DNA of 23,705 nucleotides from positions 1-23,705 of the forward strand of contig JBOGWY010000017.1 in assembly GCA_050694015.1 (NCBI GenBank), given 5' to 3'. A program made the position numbers and the translations under genes. Shown here one piece after another: positions 21,837-23,705 of this stretch; the first letter of the stretch is position 1; each line of letters begins with the position of its first letter. This stretch comes from JBOGWY01 sp050694015 (GTDB taxonomy: Bacteria; Actinomycetota; CADDZG01; WHSQ01). The notes beneath the pieces are model-generated. The model saw nothing but the letters and a program-made list of their open reading frames with translations. It made no database searches and was not told where the DNA came from.

Positions 21837-21867
21837 GGATGGCGGCCGCTCGGAGCGGCCACCATCC
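21837..21867 (-). terminator. Strong 14-bp hairpin after the subtilisin-family gene
   Basis: In the minus transcript GGATGGTGGCCGCT, loop CCG, AGCGGCCGCCATCC forms a 14-bp stem whose only non-Watson-Crick pair is a U-G wobble. On the plus strand the same position is a C-A mismatch, so the stem fits minus-strand RNA best. It begins 6 nt after the protease stop and precedes the promoter of the next gene. There is no U-tract, as is common for high-GC terminators. Confidence 0.65.
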
Positions 21868-21873
21868 GCCTAC

Positions 21874-23705
21874 CTACTCGTCGAGATCGATCATCTGCGG
21901 AAGCTCTCGCGCCAGGCGGAGGATCTCCGCATCGCCGAAACGCCTGACGTTGATGAAGTCGAAGATGCTGCCGCCGACCGTCCACGCCAGCCCATACCAG
22001 GTCCAATCCTCGCCGGACCATCTCCGGATCTTGATGTCGTAAGTCTCGCCCGGAACGGCGTCGAACTCGGCGATCTCGTAGCTGTTGTCCCACGACCCGC
22101 TGTAGCCAACCTGGTTCCCGCGGCTGTCGAAGATCTTGAGGTCCAGATCGACCGTCAGGCGCGAACTCGTCGGGATCTCGATCCCGAAGAATGAGAACGT
22201 ACCCACCTTGCTGTTCCACGCGAGCGCGACCTTGACGTGTCGCGGCCCGAACCAGAGCGTCGGGACCTGGATCCGGTAGCTGAAGTTCGACATGCCGTTG
22301 ACATCGAAGTCCGAGGAATCGAGCATTCCGACATCCCATCCACGTCTCGTCGGAGATGCACCGCGGCTGCGACGGTTCTGCGTGATGCGGTAACTCTCGA
22401 GGGCGTTGACGGCACCACTTCCATCGACGGCGTCGTCGTTATCGACGACGTCCTGCCACCAGGTGTCGCCTACGACGTTGCTCGTCGCTCCGGCAAGGAG
22501 CAGCGCACGACATCCCTCGGGCCACGATCGCAACGTCGCGTTCGTGCTTTGCAGGAGTGCGGTTACCCCGACCGCTGCCGGTGACGCCATGCTCGTGCCG
22601 CTCTTCTCGAGACCGACTGCATCTACGCCTTCGCCGTTCGCGGCGATCTCGGGAAGTTCGCGGTCACCGTGAGGCGTCGCGGGATTCCGGAAGACGGACG
22701 AGGATGACATCGCCGCCGCGCTGTCATCGTGGTTGCCTGCGTTGAGACTGTTGTAACCCTTGTGGTTGACGAACTCGTCACTCGGGGGCGAGATCCCGTC
22801 GGCGTCCCCCTCCCAGTAGTTGCCCGCGGCCTGGATGATCGTCGGGTAGGGCCAGTGCACGACGAGCCAGTCCTTGTAGATGTCGTCGTACGACAGACTG
22901 TCCGAGCCGGGCTCCGACGACCGGTGGAAGCTTTGGTTGATCACGGTGCAGCTCTTGTCCTTGACGGCCCAGCGCAGAGCCGCCAGATCCGTCGAGTTGG
23001 CGGAATGGAGCAGGCAATCTGGAGCATGACCGTGCGGCTCATCCCGCCTGTCGTTCTTGATGATCCCGTGCACATGACGAGAGTGATCGGACGTGGACGG
23101 CGACGACGTGAACCTGTCTTCGATGACCAGATCCGTCGTGCTGTCCGGCCCCCTCTCCCACACCGCGACCCGGACGCCCTCGCCGGTGACGCTCAAGGTG
23201 TGGACGTCGTCCGAGTTCGCAACGGCTATGGAGTCGCCGAGGTCCTCGATCCCGTCGACCTCGTGCAAGAACAGACGCGCTACCTCGTCACGCTGTGCGA
23301 CCTTCCGCACCGCATCCGCCGGCATCCGTGCGTAGACGACGGGAGCGTGCTCATCCATCGATACCTCACGGGCGCCGGACTCCTTGACGACGGCCGCGAC
23401 CTTCCGCGTTACGTCCGCGATCGCTCGCGCCCTCTGGGCAACGAAAGCAGGAACCTTTGGTTCACGCTCGAGGTTCTCGAGTTCTTTCTTGTCCTCGGGC
23501 TGAACGTCGTCGTCCACTCGCGCCCATATCGCGACATCCAGAGACTCACTTCCACGCGCGTTCTGCAACCGCTCATGCAGGTGCTCGTGCAGCTTGCCGA
23601 GGCGCTTCGCGATGCCTGCCTCGTGTTCCTGAAGCATGCGGGTCGCATCGACGCGCCCACCCTTTTCGTCGAACGCGAGCGTCACAGGGCGACCGGTGCG
23701 ACGAT
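21874..23705 (-). CDS. Subtilisin-family (S8) serine peptidase, probably cut at its N terminus by the right edge
   Basis: The frame is open to the right edge. A GTG at 23683-23685 could be a start (603 residues), but codons further upstream (RRTGRP) read naturally into it, so the true N terminus, and any signal peptide, probably lies outside. Numbering from that GTG: a helical propeptide-like region (~15-150) with MPADAVRKVAQRDEVARLFL typical of inhibitor I9 ends; the S8 domain with VRVAVWERG (171-179), HSRHVHGII (His204), QAAGNYW (oxyanion Asn289) and SGTSMASPAAVG (Ser365); and a C-terminal PPC-like beta-sandwich (~450-590) with TVDLDLKIFDSRGN and GETYDIKIRRW. The catalytic Asp of the usual 'D-[ST]-G' motif is replaced by Glu177. 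Likely secreted or wall-bound; proteolysis is plausible but unproven given that change. Confidence 0.85.
   Translation of the reverse strand, partial: RRTGRPVTLAFDEKGGRVDATRMLQEHEAGIAKRLGKLHEHLHERLQNARGSESLDVAIWARVDDDVQPEDKKELENLEREPKVPAFVAQRARAIADVTRKVAAVVKESGAREVSMDEHAPVVYARMPADAVRKVAQRDEVARLFLHEVDGIEDLGDSIAVANSDDVHTLSVTGEGVRVAVWERGPDSTTDLVIEDRFTSSPSTSDHSRHVHGIIKNDRRDEPHGHAPDCLLHSANSTDLAALRWAVKDKSCTVINQSFHRSSEPGSDSLSYDDIYKDWLVVHWPYPTIIQAAGNYWEGDADGISPPSDEFVNHKGYNSLNAGNHDDSAAAMSSSSVFRNPATPHGDRELPEIAANGEGVDAVGLEKSGTSMASPAAVGVTALLQSTNATLRSWPEGCRALLLAGATSNVVGDTWWQDVVDNDDAVDGSGAVNALESYRITQNRRSRGASPTRRGWDVGMLDSSDFDVNGMSNFSYRIQVPTLWFGPRHVKVALAWNSKVGTFSFFGIEIPTSSRLTVDLDLKIFDSRGNQVGYSGSWDNSYEIAEFDAVPGETYDIKIRRWSGEDWTWYGLAWTVGGSIFDFINVRRFGDAEILRLARELPQMIDLDE

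Overview
This is a GC-rich window with densely packed genes, strong AGGAGG-type ribosome binding sites, frequent GTG starts and 4-nt gene overlaps. Together with a cysteine-less HesB-like protein, HyuA/HyuB proteins, an ACAD10/11-type acyl-CoA dehydrogenase and LVIVD-repeat secreted propellers, this suggests an uncultured actinobacterium (Actinomycetota). That is an inference from style and gene content; there is no rRNA or marker gene here. I see no tRNA, rRNA, CRISPR array, insertion sequence or phage gene.

Layout. (1) 1-869, minus strand: the start of an exported RTX-repeat protein cut by the window edge, and a small VOC/glyoxalase-fold protein. (2) 977-7066, plus strand: a tightly coupled four-gene catabolic operon of hydantoinase/oxoprolinase subunits A and B, an acyl-CoA dehydrogenase of the ACAD10/11 type, and an APH-type small-molecule kinase fused to a DUF6285-like tail. 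All three junctions are 4-nt overlaps (ATGA, GTGA, CTGA), and the last implies a CTG start codon. (3) 7073-12327, minus strand: a run of exported products, namely two tiny secreted peptides (plus a possible remnant), a secreted metallophosphoesterase, a lipoprotein sugar dehydrogenase of the soluble-GDH fold, a membrane-anchored blue copper protein and a secreted protein of unknown function. (4) 12476-14044: a second APH-type phosphotransferase (minus) and, divergent from it, an unusual fusion of an ABM-like dimeric alpha-beta barrel with an OmpR/PhoB-type winged helix (plus). (5) 14097-19222: a tandem-repeat operator candidate, a lipoprotein, two paralogous LVIVD-repeat propellers, a second secreted metallophosphoesterase and the cysteine-less HesB-like protein. 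(6) 19320-23705: an orphan CHASE3 histidine kinase, an orphan osmoprotectant-type binding lipoprotein, and a subtilisin-family protease cut by the right edge.

How the genes may work together. The region 2 operon most likely activates and degrades a hydroxy-acid or lactam-type carbon source through ATP-dependent ring opening or carboxylation and CoA-level phosphorylation/elimination. The blue copper protein and the sugar dehydrogenase are spaced as an operon and could form an extracytoplasmic electron-transfer pair. The ABM-winged-helix protein is the most unusual architecture. A 9-bp direct repeat with exactly 11-bp period, the geometry of OmpR/PhoB-family sites, lies just 3' of its gene and upstream of the lipoprotein gene, suggesting a one-component regulator with a nearby target. 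Most of the rest is a secretome-rich stretch with no obvious common pathway.
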